From contig NZ_RQEP01000005.1 of assembly GCF_004770055.1 (NCBI RefSeq), positions 868,001 to 932,000 of the forward strand: DNA of 64,000 nt, written 5' to 3'. The notes below the pieces were generated by a model, which searched no databases, was not told the DNA's origin, and saw only the letters and a program-made list of their open reading frames with translations. Origin of the DNA: Leptospira semungkisensis. GTDB taxonomy: Bacteria > Spirochaetota > Leptospiria > Leptospirales > Leptospiraceae. This document shows positions 20,383 to 28,939 of the stretch, piece after piece. Position 1 is the stretch's first letter; the number at the start of each line of letters is the position of its first letter. Made by a program: the position numbers and the translations under genes.

Positions 20383-21192
20383 TTGAAAACCGATTTGAGA
20401 AAACCTAGAGGGATCATTCGATCCATGGCCGGAGAAAATTGGAATCTTACCTTAAGTGCACCTTCCGATTCTCTCAGCTTTTATGTAGAGCATTATTGGT
20501 CTGTTCGATGGGACATGAGTGAATCAGGGCCGATGGTGCAAGAGAATCTTCCTCATCCGACAGTTCATTTAGTATTCGAAAAAGATAATACTAAGATCTT
20601 CGGAGTCGTGAGCGGTAGATTTACAAAATCGCTTGAGGGAAAGAACAGAGTCTTCGGTATCAAATTTCGTCCCGGAGCCTTCTATCCATTCTATAAAAAG
20701 CCAGTATCCGATTTTACGGACAAAGAGATCACGATTGAGCAAGTTTTCGGGGTTTCTACAAAACCGCTCGAGGACGAGGTTTTCAGTTTAGAGTCTGAAT
20801 CGGATCTAGTTCATTCCGCAGAAGATTTTTTATACGAAAGACTGCCTGAGGAAAAAGACGAAAATATAGCTCTGATCAATCAACTTGTAGAAAGAGTGAT
20901 TGCTGATCGTTCCATTCTAAAGGTCGAAGATCTTTCGGAGATCTCGGGACAAGGGATACGCAATCTGCAGAGGATATTCAATCAGTATGTGGGAGTCAGT
21001 CCTAAGTGGGTGATCAATCGATACCGTATGCATGAGATCTTAGAAAGGATTACGGAGAATACGGATTGGGTCCGGCTTGCTATGGACCTGGGATATTTTG
21101 ACCAGGCTCATTTCATCAAAGACTTTAAAAGAATGGTGGGCAAGAGTCCTGAAGAATATTCCAAGAGTGCTCACTCCACACAGTTGACCTGA
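20383..21192 (+). CDS. AraC-family transcriptional regulator
   Basis: A 269-residue regulator. The N-terminal 150 residues resemble the DUF6597 sensor domain (FYVEHYWSVRWDM, then IFGVVSGRFTKSLEGKNRVFGIKFRPGAF). The C-terminal AraC DNA-binding domain has both helix-turn-helix units, ending in the conserved DLGYFDQAHFIKDFKRMVGKSPEEY. It starts at a TTG at 20383, with AGAAGG five bases upstream. It is divergent from the SRPBCC gene, a probable target. Its 3' end overlaps the convergent ankyrin gene by 22 bases. The inducer is unknown. Confidence 0.85.
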   Translation: MKTDLRKPRGIIRSMAGENWNLTLSAPSDSLSFYVEHYWSVRWDMSESGPMVQENLPHPTVHLVFEKDNTKIFGVVSGRFTKSLEGKNRVFGIKFRPGAFYPFYKKPVSDFTDKEITIEQVFGVSTKPLEDEVFSLESESDLVHSAEDFLYERLPEEKDENIALINQLVERVIADRSILKVEDLSEISGQGIRNLQRIFNQYVGVSPKWVINRYRMHEILERITENTDWVRLAMDLGYFDQAHFIKDFKRMVGKSPEEYSKSAHSTQLT

Positions 21193-23456
21193 CATTCTGC
21201 TCCCGCAGTCTTTAAGATCTTTACTATATTAGGATTTTCGTATCTATCTTTCTGAACGGCCCAGTCCATAGGGGTCCAACCGTTATTGTCCTTCTCATTG
21301 ACTCTGGCACCAGCTCTAAGAAGAAGTTTCAAGGCTTCCTGATCACCGCTTTCTGCAGCCTTATGCAAAGGCGTCCATCCGTCGTCATTCTTCATGTTTA
21401 CGTCAGCGCCTCTTTGAAGCAGCATCACAATTATCTCCGGATAATTTACGGAGAGATGTAAAGGAGTCATTCCATCGTTACGAGTGACATTTGGATTCGC
21501 GCCAGATCTCAAGAACAAACCTGCAAGTTCATAGAAGCCATGAGCAACCGCTCTGTGAAGGGGAGTTTCTCCATCTCCGTTCTTTGAATTCAATTCAGCA
21601 CCGATTTGTAAAAGAAAACTGGAGACCTCATAGTAACCGAAACCTGCTGCCTTATGAAGAGGAGTGTTTCCCAAATAGTCTTTTGTATTTGGATCAGAAC
21701 CTCTCAATACGAAGCGAACTATCTCATCTAGATTTCTTTGGCGAATGGATTCAAAGAATTGCAGATCCAGATCTGAATTTGCCTTTAAGGAATTTCTAAG
21801 TGTCTTTAAAGAATCCGCACCGATCAGAATTGTATCATTGCTCGCCAATTTCTCAGCTGCAGTCTTATTTGAATTGGAATCGATGGTATTTGGATTTGCC
21901 CCGAGTTTAATACAGGCATCTATTTCGATCTTGGATTTTTTATCGATGGCTTCCAAGAGAAGAATGTCTGCTTTAGATTGATCGAATAAATTCTCTCCCA
22001 CCTTTGAGGCGGTCTTATTTCGGAACTGATTAAAATATTTAATCTGTTCCTCCGAAACGAACTCAGATCTACCAAGAGTCTCCAACACTGCTCTGAAACC
22101 GTCTCGTATCTTTTCAGTGTAGATCCTTTTTTGTTCAGGATCGGATTCTAATCCTTCTGCTAAGAAAGACTTCTCCAAACTTTGATAATATCCGGAGAGT
22201 TTACTTTGCAGATAAGAACGTCCGGTGATCTCGGAGGTAACTATCTTTCTTTCAATTCTCGCTTTCAAAGCAGTGAAGTCTAGATTGTTTTTCAGTTTCG
22301 AGAGTTCGTTTCGAATAGATCTGTAACTCTGGATGGCTCCAGTAAAGTCGAAGTCAGAGTATTTGCGGTCTCCTTCCTTCTCCTCCAAACCGAAAATTGC
22401 AAAATTCATTTTCTCGATCCGATCATCTAACGCTTTTTCGAATTCCTTTAAACGATATGGTTCCGGGGCTTTATTTAGATAAGAATGCTTTAGCTTTTTG
22501 TAATCCGAATTTAGGCTCTTTAAGGCCGAGGCTTCTCCTCCTTGCGTTGCCTTGGAATCCAGATCGGTCAAAGAATCTTTGTAAGATAAGAAATAAGAAG
22601 TAGAGATCTTGGAACGAATCGCCTTCAAGTAATCTGAAATTTCCTTCTTTGATTTTTCAGATAATCTTTCTTCTAAAGCAGCTAAGATCTGAGTATATTC
22701 AGAAACGGATCGATCGTATTTCTTTTCCTTAACGAGTTCGTCCGCATTGGAAAGCTTGGGTCGTATCGCATCCAAGAGACCTTTTGCATTTACATCTTCC
22801 GTTTTGAAATCTAAGGCATTGATCTCGCCGTTTTTATCGGTTTGTATCTTGAAATGAGAGAACTCCACCTTATCGCTAGGTCCCGGATAAGCAGCCGCGA
22901 AATTGATCGTATACTTTGGATCTATGAGTTTACGTCCTGCCTCCGAAGAATAGTAATCGATCTGATATTCAGGAAACTCTAGATCGAAAGAAGTTTTGAT
23001 GGTATAGGTTAGCGCGAAAGAATCTCTTTTTTGAGAACGTAAATTAATTTTATACCCTTTGTCCGATGGGAATATGGTTCCTGAGATCAATTCATCTGCG
23101 TCTATCGCGTCCGCGATCTGCTTCATACAAATCTCATCGCTGCAATTTTGCCTTTGTTTCAACTCTGCTTGTTTGAGAAGAGCCGCTAAAGAATCATCAT
23201 CCGCAATATTGTATTTTCCTTCGAAATTATGCAGGATAGAATTGATTACTCCATTCCTAAACCGATTCTCTAAAGCTTTTGGTACTCCGGACTCTAATTT
23301 GAAATTGTGCACATAGATTTTTGGTATAGAATTTTCTTTTGAAATAAGAGATCTTTCAAAAACGGAAAGAGAAAAGAATAGAATGCAAATCGCAATAGAT
23401 CTCGAAAGAATTCGCAAAAGGTTCCAAGATTGTTTATTCTTATTCCTGCGATTCAT
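21171..23456 (-). CDS. exported ankyrin-repeat protein
   Basis: A 761-residue protein with an N-terminal basic stretch and hydrophobic segment (SIAICILFFSLSVFE) that should export or anchor it. Residues about 40-160 resemble the nucleotide-free TolB/CsgG-like domain seen in envelope proteins (IPKIYVHNFKLESG, then DADELISGTIF). A long helical middle (about 220-500) follows. The C-terminus (about 560-755) has at least five ankyrin repeats, e.g. LGNTPLHKAAGFGYYEV and DGWTPLHKAAESGDQEAL. It overlaps the upstream lipoprotein gene by four bases and is the last gene of a TlpA-lipoprotein-ankyrin operon. A protein-interaction role in the envelope is likely. Confidence 0.8.
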   Translation of the reverse strand: MNRRNKNKQSWNLLRILSRSIAICILFFSLSVFERSLISKENSIPKIYVHNFKLESGVPKALENRFRNGVINSILHNFEGKYNIADDDSLAALLKQAELKQRQNCSDEICMKQIADAIDADELISGTIFPSDKGYKINLRSQKRDSFALTYTIKTSFDLEFPEYQIDYYSSEAGRKLIDPKYTINFAAAYPGPSDKVEFSHFKIQTDKNGEINALDFKTEDVNAKGLLDAIRPKLSNADELVKEKKYDRSVSEYTQILAALEERLSEKSKKEISDYLKAIRSKISTSYFLSYKDSLTDLDSKATQGGEASALKSLNSDYKKLKHSYLNKAPEPYRLKEFEKALDDRIEKMNFAIFGLEEKEGDRKYSDFDFTGAIQSYRSIRNELSKLKNNLDFTALKARIERKIVTSEITGRSYLQSKLSGYYQSLEKSFLAEGLESDPEQKRIYTEKIRDGFRAVLETLGRSEFVSEEQIKYFNQFRNKTASKVGENLFDQSKADILLLEAIDKKSKIEIDACIKLGANPNTIDSNSNKTAAEKLASNDTILIGADSLKTLRNSLKANSDLDLQFFESIRQRNLDEIVRFVLRGSDPNTKDYLGNTPLHKAAGFGYYEVSSFLLQIGAELNSKNGDGETPLHRAVAHGFYELAGLFLRSGANPNVTRNDGMTPLHLSVNYPEIIVMLLQRGADVNMKNDDGWTPLHKAAESGDQEALKLLLRAGARVNEKDNNGWTPMDWAVQKDRYENPNIVKILKTAGAECQVNCVE

Positions 23457-24709
23457 TTTTCTATCCTTCCGGACAAGGGCCTTGCTTCTATAAGAAGATA
23501 GTTCCCGTTGATTTCTTTATTACGAAAATCTAACCCTAAATCTTGTTGGAACTCTCGTAAGAGAGAATACAATCTTCCCGCGTCGAACAATGCCTCAACT
23601 TCTACCAAAATCCTTCCGTTTTCTGTTTTTCCTCTTTCTAAAACGGAATTAACTCCTTTCAGGGAACGGATCCTAGAAGCTAGATCCGAATCTACAAATT
23701 GATCATAAGAGATCTTTTCTATCTCAATCCGAATAGAATGTCCTCTTTTCCATTCCTCCGATAATTTCTTTTTCAACGTAGGAACTAATTGGGAGAAGAT
23801 TTGCTCTCTCGCTTTTTCTGTTCCGTATTGCAGATCAATTGCAGGACTTCCGCCATACGCAGTATCCGATACAAGAACTCTGGAGGTTTGGGCTTCTACC
23901 AATTTGTATTGAAAACTGGCATAAATAGATCGGAGAGAAGATGCCTCCAAGACCCGATCTCCCTCTCTAACGGAAAAGTTTCCGAAAAGCAAGAGCTCGC
24001 AATTCTCTTTTTGAGAAAGATTTTTGGCGAATTCGAATAGATCCGTTTCGGAATTCGGCGGATTTTTAGATGCAGGATCTACTTTTGCGTTCGATGAGTT
24101 TTTGGACTTAGGATCCGTTTTTGTAGCAGATGAATTTCTAGATTTAGAATTTCCATCAGAAAGATCGAATTCCTGCAACAGAGAAAGAAGTTTGATCTCG
24201 CTCTGAGTGTTTGAAGTCTGCAAAGCAGAGTTTCCTATCTTCTCACTTACGAAGATCAGTATTTTAGGTTTTCCTAAAATCTTATATCTTTCTTCGAGAG
24301 CATTCCCTGCTGCCTTTGCATTTACAAAACCGGAGGCAAGAATGTTCGTCTTTCCTTGGGCCTCGTTTTTCTTGAGGATCTTGAAATCTCTCACGAAGCC
24401 TTCTCTTGAAGATTGTATTAAAAATTCTTTTGTACCCGAATCCAAGAGAATTGAATTCGATTCTATAAATTCTCCGAGTACTTTATCCAACATGAGAAGC
24501 TTTGCATTTCTCTCTGCGTCGATTTGATTTTGACCATCGGCTTCTACTTCTACGTAACCAGGGTCAATAGCAGATTTTTTATCCGCACTGACGCAGGCTC
24601 CAAAGGTAAGACTACAAAGCATTAAGAAAACTGAGAATGAGAAGATGCTTTTTACTCTTTGGATATTTTCTCGGTCTGCAAATAAAGAATGGTAGAAGTA
24701 AATTTCCAA
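23453..24709 (-). CDS. lipoprotein with FlgT/LPP20-like N-terminal domain
   Basis: A 418-residue protein with a hydrophobic segment ending in the lipobox-like LTFGAC, about 38 residues from the assigned start, so a later start is possible. The mature N-terminus VEVEADGQNQIDAERNAKLLMLDKVL resembles FlgT/LPP20-type lipoproteins. Residues near 190-225 are a low-complexity Lys/Ser/Asn linker with repeats (DPKSKNSSNAKVDPASKN). It is separated by three bases from the TlpA-like gene and overlaps the ankyrin gene by four, so the three are probably one envelope unit. Function unknown. Confidence 0.68.
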   Translation of the reverse strand: MEIYFYHSLFADRENIQRVKSIFSFSVFLMLCSLTFGACVSADKKSAIDPGYVEVEADGQNQIDAERNAKLLMLDKVLGEFIESNSILLDSGTKEFLIQSSREGFVRDFKILKKNEAQGKTNILASGFVNAKAAGNALEERYKILGKPKILIFVSEKIGNSALQTSNTQSEIKLLSLLQEFDLSDGNSKSRNSSATKTDPKSKNSSNAKVDPASKNPPNSETDLFEFAKNLSQKENCELLLFGNFSVREGDRVLEASSLRSIYASFQYKLVEAQTSRVLVSDTAYGGSPAIDLQYGTEKAREQIFSQLVPTLKKKLSEEWKRGHSIRIEIEKISYDQFVDSDLASRIRSLKGVNSVLERGKTENGRILVEVEALFDAGRLYSLLREFQQDLGLDFRNKEINGNYLLIEARPLSGRIEK

Positions 24710-24712
24710 GAC

Positions 24713-25219
24713 TTATCTCCTATTCTCGATGACGGAAATCATTTTGGACCAATTCGCTTCCGTATAACCGAATTCTTTGAATAGGATCTCTTTCTTTTTG
24801 AGCACGAATGTAGTTGGAGTTCCGGGAAAATCCAAGATCCTCATACTGGTCTGGAAACTATCATAATAAACCAAGGCAGGCTTTCTTACTCCTAGATTCT
24901 TTGCAAATTCGGAAGCAGAGATCGCGTCGTCGCCTAAAAATACGATCCAAAGATGCAGTCTAGGCTTAGAGTTCGAAGAATTCCATTTTTTAGAATAATC
25001 TAATAGATTCGGGACTTCTTCTTTGCAAGGAGGACAGTTCGAGCTCGTGAAATTGATGATTACAAGATCTCCTTCTTTCAAAGTTTCTAGTTCCTGATAG
25101 AGAGTTTTTCTCTCCATGTCCAGAGTATAGAGAGGAATATTCGGGATCTCTTTCGTGCTCTGTGCATAGACACTTACGCTTAGAAGTAGATAGATCAGAA
25201 TTTGCGCGAGGATCTTCAT
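24713..25219 (-). CDS. TlpA/ResA-like thioredoxin-fold protein
   Basis: A 168-residue exported protein: an N-terminal signal peptide (ILIYLLLSVSVYA, cleavage likely before QSTKEIP) and a thioredoxin fold with the active site SSNCPPCKEEVPNLL near residue 62. CPPC is typical of the TlpA/ResA/DsbE group, which handle disulfides outside the cytoplasm. The downstream cis-Pro region FPGTPTTFVL is present. It heads the operon with the lipoprotein and ankyrin genes, which could be its substrates. Confidence 0.82.
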   Translation of the reverse strand: MKILAQILIYLLLSVSVYAQSTKEIPNIPLYTLDMERKTLYQELETLKEGDLVIINFTSSNCPPCKEEVPNLLDYSKKWNSSNSKPRLHLWIVFLGDDAISASEFAKNLGVRKPALVYYDSFQTSMRILDFPGTPTTFVLKKKEILFKEFGYTEANWSKMISVIENRR

Positions 25220-25334
25220 AATAAAAGAAGAATGAAATCGAACTTCTTATGATTAGGACCCGATCCGCAATGGATTTCCTCCCGATATTCCGTATTTTAG
25301 GATGAAAGCTACCGGAATCGGAAGAAAATGGGTC

Positions 25335-25769
25335 TTAGTCTTCTTCTGACGAAAAAGAGAAAATAAAGGATCCGATGAAAGTGAGTACGGACTGGTAAAA
25401 GACCCATAACCAAAGTAGTTTGATCGGAAAGACTCCCGTAAATTGGGAGATCGCTAACGCCGGAGCCGCATACGCCGCGATGGAAAAAGAGAATCCCGCA
25501 ACTAATCCACCCAAGAGCCCGAAAGGAAGAGCGGGTCTGGCAAGGGTCACTAAGATTCCCAAAAAGAAAACTTGGATTAGATCGGCTACGATCGGGCCGA
25601 CCCAAACGATCTGAGAGATCGGAGTGAAGAAGTTTTTCAAGTTAGGATCATAATAGAAAACGGAAAACAAAAGAGTCCTTAATGTAACGGACGCTATTTC
25701 CCAAACTCCAAGGGCTACAAAAAATCTGAGTAAGAATTGATTCCAATCTTTTGTCGTGCGTAAACCCAT
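25335..25769 (-). CDS. small multi-pass membrane protein
   Basis: A 144-residue protein with four hydrophobic segments, including VGPIVADLIQVFFLGILVTLA and LLGGLVAGFSFSIAAYAAPALAI, and an acidic C-terminus (SFSSEED). No family is recognised. It lies 115 bases upstream of the TlpA-like gene on the same strand but the gap suggests separate expression. Confidence 0.65.
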   Translation of the reverse strand: MGLRTTKDWNQFLLRFFVALGVWEIASVTLRTLLFSVFYYDPNLKNFFTPISQIVWVGPIVADLIQVFFLGILVTLARPALPFGLLGGLVAGFSFSIAAYAAPALAISQFTGVFPIKLLWLWVFYQSVLTFIGSFIFSFSSEED

Positions 25770-25802
25770 TCGTTGTTCCTATACTTCGGTTTATAAAACG
25801 AT

Positions 25803-25826
25803 CTCTTGTAGGAGTTCCTACAAGAG
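25803..25826. repeat. perfect 11-base inverted repeat
   Basis: CTCTTGTAGGA-GT-TCCTACAAGAG: two perfect 11-base arms around GT. It lies between two genes read in the same leftward direction and lacks a T run. The core TAGGAGTTCCTA occurs again at 54711-54722, also in a non-coding gap, so it may be a dispersed genomic palindrome. Confidence 0.7.
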
Positions 25827-25839
25827 CTTGCTAAAATAA

Positions 25840-25864
25840 AAAAGCCCGGGGTTGCCGGGCTTTT
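25840..25864. terminator. bidirectional rho-independent terminator
   Basis: AAAAGCCCGG (25840-25849) pairs perfectly with CCGGGCTTTT (25855-25864) around a five-base loop. Flanking A and T runs make it work in either direction. It sits 23 bases after the thiolase stop, ending the leftward beta-oxidation operon. Confidence 0.9.
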
Positions 25865-25887
25865 CCATCCTTTTTTTAAGAAAGAAC

Positions 25888-27153
25888 TTATTTTCCTACT
25901 ACGAACACGTAGTTGGTGGTTGCTGATCCTCCGATATTGAGCATCAGTCCGTTTTTAGCTCCTTCTACTTGGTAGTCGCCAGCAGTTCCAGTGACTTGTT
26001 TGTAGATGTCTAACATCATTCTCACACCGGAAGCGCCCACTGGGTGTCCCGCTCCGATCAGTCCTCCGGAAGGATTGATTGGTTTCTTACCAGTAAAGTC
26101 GATAACGCCATCTTCGATCGCTTCGTGTTCTTTACCAGGTTGAGTGATACCGAATGCAGAGATTGCAGCATACTCGGAAGAAGTGAAGCAGTCATGAGTT
26201 TCAAACACATCGATGTCCTTAGTGTTCAGACCGGAACGATCGTATGCATCTTTCACAGTTTGACGAGTCCAAGGGAGAACCCATTTGTCTCCTTTAGATT
26301 CAGCAACCTTTGCTTCGAAAGTGATCGGAGCCACTCTGTGTCCCCAACCTTTGATCTTAGGATAAGCGGAAAGTTTAGTTCCTTTCTTCTTAGCGAATTC
26401 TTCGGCGTAGTTTTTGTTTGCGAGAACTACGAGAGCAGCACCGTCGGTTACCTGAGAACAGTCGGTGATCGCAAGGCGTCCACCCACTGCCATATTGAAT
26501 TCTCCGCCACGAGTGTTCGCATGTTCTTTGTTCATGAACCAAGAACGTGTCTGTGCTTTCGGGTTACGTTTTGCGTTAGCGTAATTGATACGAGAAATTT
26601 CAGCAAGAGCTCCCATATAACGCTTCTCATCCAACTTGTAACGCTCTAAGAGAACGTCTGCGAGTTTTCCGAAAAGTTTAGGGAAAGGGAATTGAACTCC
26701 CTTTGCTTCTTTTTCGTAGTAAGCTGCAGTTCCTAAGAAGTCACCACCTACAGAAGAAGAAACAGTCTTCATGATTTCCATTCCCACTACGATTGCAACA
26801 TCATAGTCTTTGGAACGAAGTTTGGTTTGAGCAGCGTCCAGAGCGACAGAGCCGGAAGCACAAGCTGCTTCATAACGAGCTCCAGGAACTCCGTAGAAAC
26901 AAGGATCAACTTCTGTTAAGAAAGCACCCAAATGTCCTTGGACAGCATATTGCTCTCCGTCGAAGTTTCCTACGAATACTCCGATACGATTTTGCTTATT
27001 CAATTTTTTGATTTCGTCAGGAGTAAGACCGACTTTTTCTAATCCGTCTTGCACGGCTTCGCGGAATAAGGACATGAAGGTTTTTCCTTCTTTGGTCCAG
27101 TTACGCTGAAAGTCTGTTTGTTCTCCGCCGAGTACGTAAACTGCGTCTTTCAT
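25888..27153 (-). CDS. fadA: thiolase (acetyl-CoA acyltransferase type)
   Basis: A 421-residue thiolase. The nucleophile is C98 in EAACASGS, and [17 protein letters not shown] near residue 355 carries the catalytic His. The C-terminal block reads [15 protein letters not shown], where classical thiolases have a second catalytic Cys; this resembles the SCP-x-like thiolase subgroup. It should cleave 3-ketoacyl-CoA in beta-oxidation. It follows the 3-hydroxyacyl-CoA dehydrogenase by 18 bases on the same strand and a strong terminator lies downstream. The symbol is by role only. Confidence 0.87.
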   Translation of the reverse strand: MKDAVYVLGGEQTDFQRNWTKEGKTFMSLFREAVQDGLEKVGLTPDEIKKLNKQNRIGVFVGNFDGEQYAVQGHLGAFLTEVDPCFYGVPGARYEAACASGSVALDAAQTKLRSKDYDVAIVVGMEIMKTVSSSVGGDFLGTAAYYEKEAKGVQFPFPKLFGKLADVLLERYKLDEKRYMGALAEISRINYANAKRNPKAQTRSWFMNKEHANTRGGEFNMAVGGRLAITDCSQVTDGAALVVLANKNYAEEFAKKKGTKLSAYPKIKGWGHRVAPITFEAKVAESKGDKWVLPWTRQTVKDAYDRSGLNTKDIDVFETHDCFTSSEYAAISAFGITQPGKEHEAIEDGVIDFTGKKPINPSGGLIGAGHPVGASGVRMMLDIYKQVTGTAGDYQVEGAKNGLMLNIGGSATTNYVFVVGK

Positions 27154-27171
27154 TGATTCTTTCCTCCCTTG

Positions 27172-28482
27172 TTATCCTTTAAAAAGAGAACGAGCATCCA
27201 GGATGTCTTTCAGTTGATAGAAAGGTTTTCCTGCTTTCGCCTTTGCCAATATTTCCGGTACCGGAAGTTTAGCCTTAGTGATTAGACTGATTGCTTCCTT
27301 AGGTCCGCCTAAGAAGTCTACGAATGCAGATGCTGGAGCCCAATTAAATCCTGTTCCCATTGCAAGGTCAGTCATTTCCTTTGTCTCTACAACTTCTCCT
27401 ACGAGAGAAAGAGAGTAGCTTACATAGCGAGCGATGAAGTAACGAGCGATATCCGCTTCGAGTCCTTTTGCTTCTTTCACTATGTTCATAGCACCGATAT
27501 AATCTGCCTCACCCATTCTGCGGTTTGCTTCTTTGATGAAAGGAATATCGAATTTAGGAACCGGAACAAAAAGATCGCCTTTGATATCGTAGTAAAGCTT
27601 CTCTTTTTTTCCTTCAGGAGTCTTGGTCATTTTGTAAAGACCTTGTCCCGATTTTCTTCCTAAGTCTCCGCGATCGATCAGCTTCTGGAAATAACCAGGA
27701 AGTTTGAATGTAGAATGAGCCGCGTCCTTAGTCATCTCATAGAGGTTGTCTACGATTGCTTTGTGCACGTCCAAACCAACGAAGTCAGCAGTGTCCAGAG
27801 GAGCCATTGCTCTTCCGGTGTAACCGCTCATGATTGCATCGATTAGCGCGATACCACCTTTGTCGGAATATTCTTCCGCTTTGATGGCAGCCTCGTTAAT
27901 AAGCTGGAATCCGATTCTGTTACCGGCAAACGCAGGAGTATCGTTCGTATAAACGACTGCGCGTCCAAGGGTCTTAGCGAGATATTCTCCTAATTTCTTG
28001 GTAACTTTTTTATCGTTCCCTGCGTGAGTCACTAATTCGCAAAGGATCATTTTGTACGGAGGGTTGAAGAAGTGAGTTCCGTAATAGTGTTTCTTTCCGT
28101 CTTCGTCAAAAGCATCAGCCAGACGAGCGATAGAAAGTCCGGAAGAAACCGTGGAAACGATTGTGCCGGGTTTACGAGCCTTAGCGATCCTCTTATTGAT
28201 CGGCTCTTTTACTTCATAGCTTTCGGCGACGAGTTCGAAAACCCAATCGGATTCAGAAACAGCTTTTTCCAAATCTTGGTCATAAGAACCGGGAATTAAT
28301 CTAGGACGGATCGTATCCGTTTTGATGGAAGAAATTGCTTTCTCGATCCCTTCTTTAGCTTTATTTACGTCCCGAGCCAGCATGTGAACTTTTGCCTTTC
28401 CAAAGGCTGCCACAATAGCTGCGGATCCGGCGCCCATAGTCCCATTAGCGCCAAGGACGGTTACGGTTTTGATTTCCCTCAT
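27172..28482 (-). CDS. 3-hydroxyacyl-CoA dehydrogenase
   Basis: A 436-residue NAD-dependent dehydrogenase. The Rossmann motif [19 protein letters not shown] lies near the N-terminus (GxxGxMG with an Asn insertion typical of this group), followed by the [15 protein letters not shown] catalytic His segment near residue 137 and the C-terminal dimer domain with [11 protein letters not shown]. It lacks an enoyl-CoA hydratase domain, so it is a single-function enzyme unlike FadB. It is first in the operon with the thiolase. A 15-base palindrome lies 38 bases upstream of its start. Confidence 0.9.
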   Translation of the reverse strand: MREIKTVTVLGANGTMGAGSAAIVAAFGKAKVHMLARDVNKAKEGIEKAISSIKTDTIRPRLIPGSYDQDLEKAVSESDWVFELVAESYEVKEPINKRIAKARKPGTIVSTVSSGLSIARLADAFDEDGKKHYYGTHFFNPPYKMILCELVTHAGNDKKVTKKLGEYLAKTLGRAVVYTNDTPAFAGNRIGFQLINEAAIKAEEYSDKGGIALIDAIMSGYTGRAMAPLDTADFVGLDVHKAIVDNLYEMTKDAAHSTFKLPGYFQKLIDRGDLGRKSGQGLYKMTKTPEGKKEKLYYDIKGDLFVPVPKFDIPFIKEANRRMGEADYIGAMNIVKEAKGLEADIARYFIARYVSYSLSLVGEVVETKEMTDLAMGTGFNWAPASAFVDFLGGPKEAISLITKAKLPVPEILAKAKAGKPFYQLKDILDARSLFKG

Positions 28483-28519
28483 GAATATACCAACATCTAT
28501 AGGTTTTTTAGAGTTAATC

Positions 28520-28534
28520 CCTGTTTAAAACAGG
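28520..28534. promoter_or_regulatory. palindrome upstream of the beta-oxidation operon
   Basis: CCTGTTT-A-AAACAGG, two perfect 7-base arms. It lies 38-52 bases before the dehydrogenase start, where a repressor could block transcription. A TetR- or GntR-type fatty-acid regulator would be a natural reader, but this is inference. Confidence 0.4.
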
Positions 28535-28628
28535 ACTTTGGGAGGGAAAGGCTTTTTTCGACCCCCAAATGCCTGCTTTAGCCGTTTTCTATAAGACTTT
28601 GTAGAACGGACGTTACGTTCGAAATAAA

Positions 28629-28679
28629 CACTGTTTGCGAAAAATTTTTCGTTTTTCCTGTATTGAATCACAGTTTGCG
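28629..28679. repeat. two direct repeats 40 bases apart
   Basis: CACTGTTTGCG (28629-28639) and CACAGTTTGCG (28669-28679) match at 10 of 11 positions with a spacing of 40 bases, close to four helical turns. A 14-base perfect palindrome, CGAAAAATTTTTCG at 28638-28651, overlaps the first. The spacing suggests cooperative protein binding; the regulator is unknown. Confidence 0.4.
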
Positions 28680-28833
28680 CCTAATTAGAGCATGGTCAGC
28701 GCTTTCTGGAGATCTGATTTTGTCTTGGGCGCTTTTAAATAAGCACTAACGGAAGGGGAGAATATTCCCCGCAAAGGATAACTCGTTCTAGGGATATAGC
28801 TATTTATCACGTTTCTTTGTTATAGGCGGATTA

Positions 28834-28847
28834 GGTTTCCCGCTTGC
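28834..28847 (+). promoter_or_regulatory. possible sigma-54-type promoter
   Basis: AGG-TTTCCCGCTT-GC has the GG-N10-GC spacing and an intact TTGC -12 element, but the -24 side lacks the usual CAC. It would place transcription start near 28859, about 80 bases before the Amt-cyclase ATG. Nitrogen genes are commonly sigma-54 dependent. A sigma-70 alternative, TATAAT at 28865-28870, has only a poorly spaced -35. Confidence 0.3.
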
Positions 28848-28939
28848 CTCCACTCAGACGCGAATATAATGCTTCCGATAATTTAGATTAATAAGCGAAG
28901 AACTATTAGTTGGGATCTTTTTCGGAGGGATTCGCTTTT

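Larger units (their letters stand above)
28483..28939. other. divergent intergenic control region
   Basis: A 457-base region between the leftward beta-oxidation operon and the rightward Amt-cyclase gene. No gene is seen. It holds several dyads and repeats: CCTGTTT-A-AAACAGG at 28520-28534; two CAC(T/A)GTTTGCG direct repeats starting at 28629 and 28669; the perfect palindrome CGAAAAATTTTTCG at 28638-28651; GGGGA-N6-TCCCC at 28755-28770; and GG-N10-GC at 28834-28847. Confidence 0.6.
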
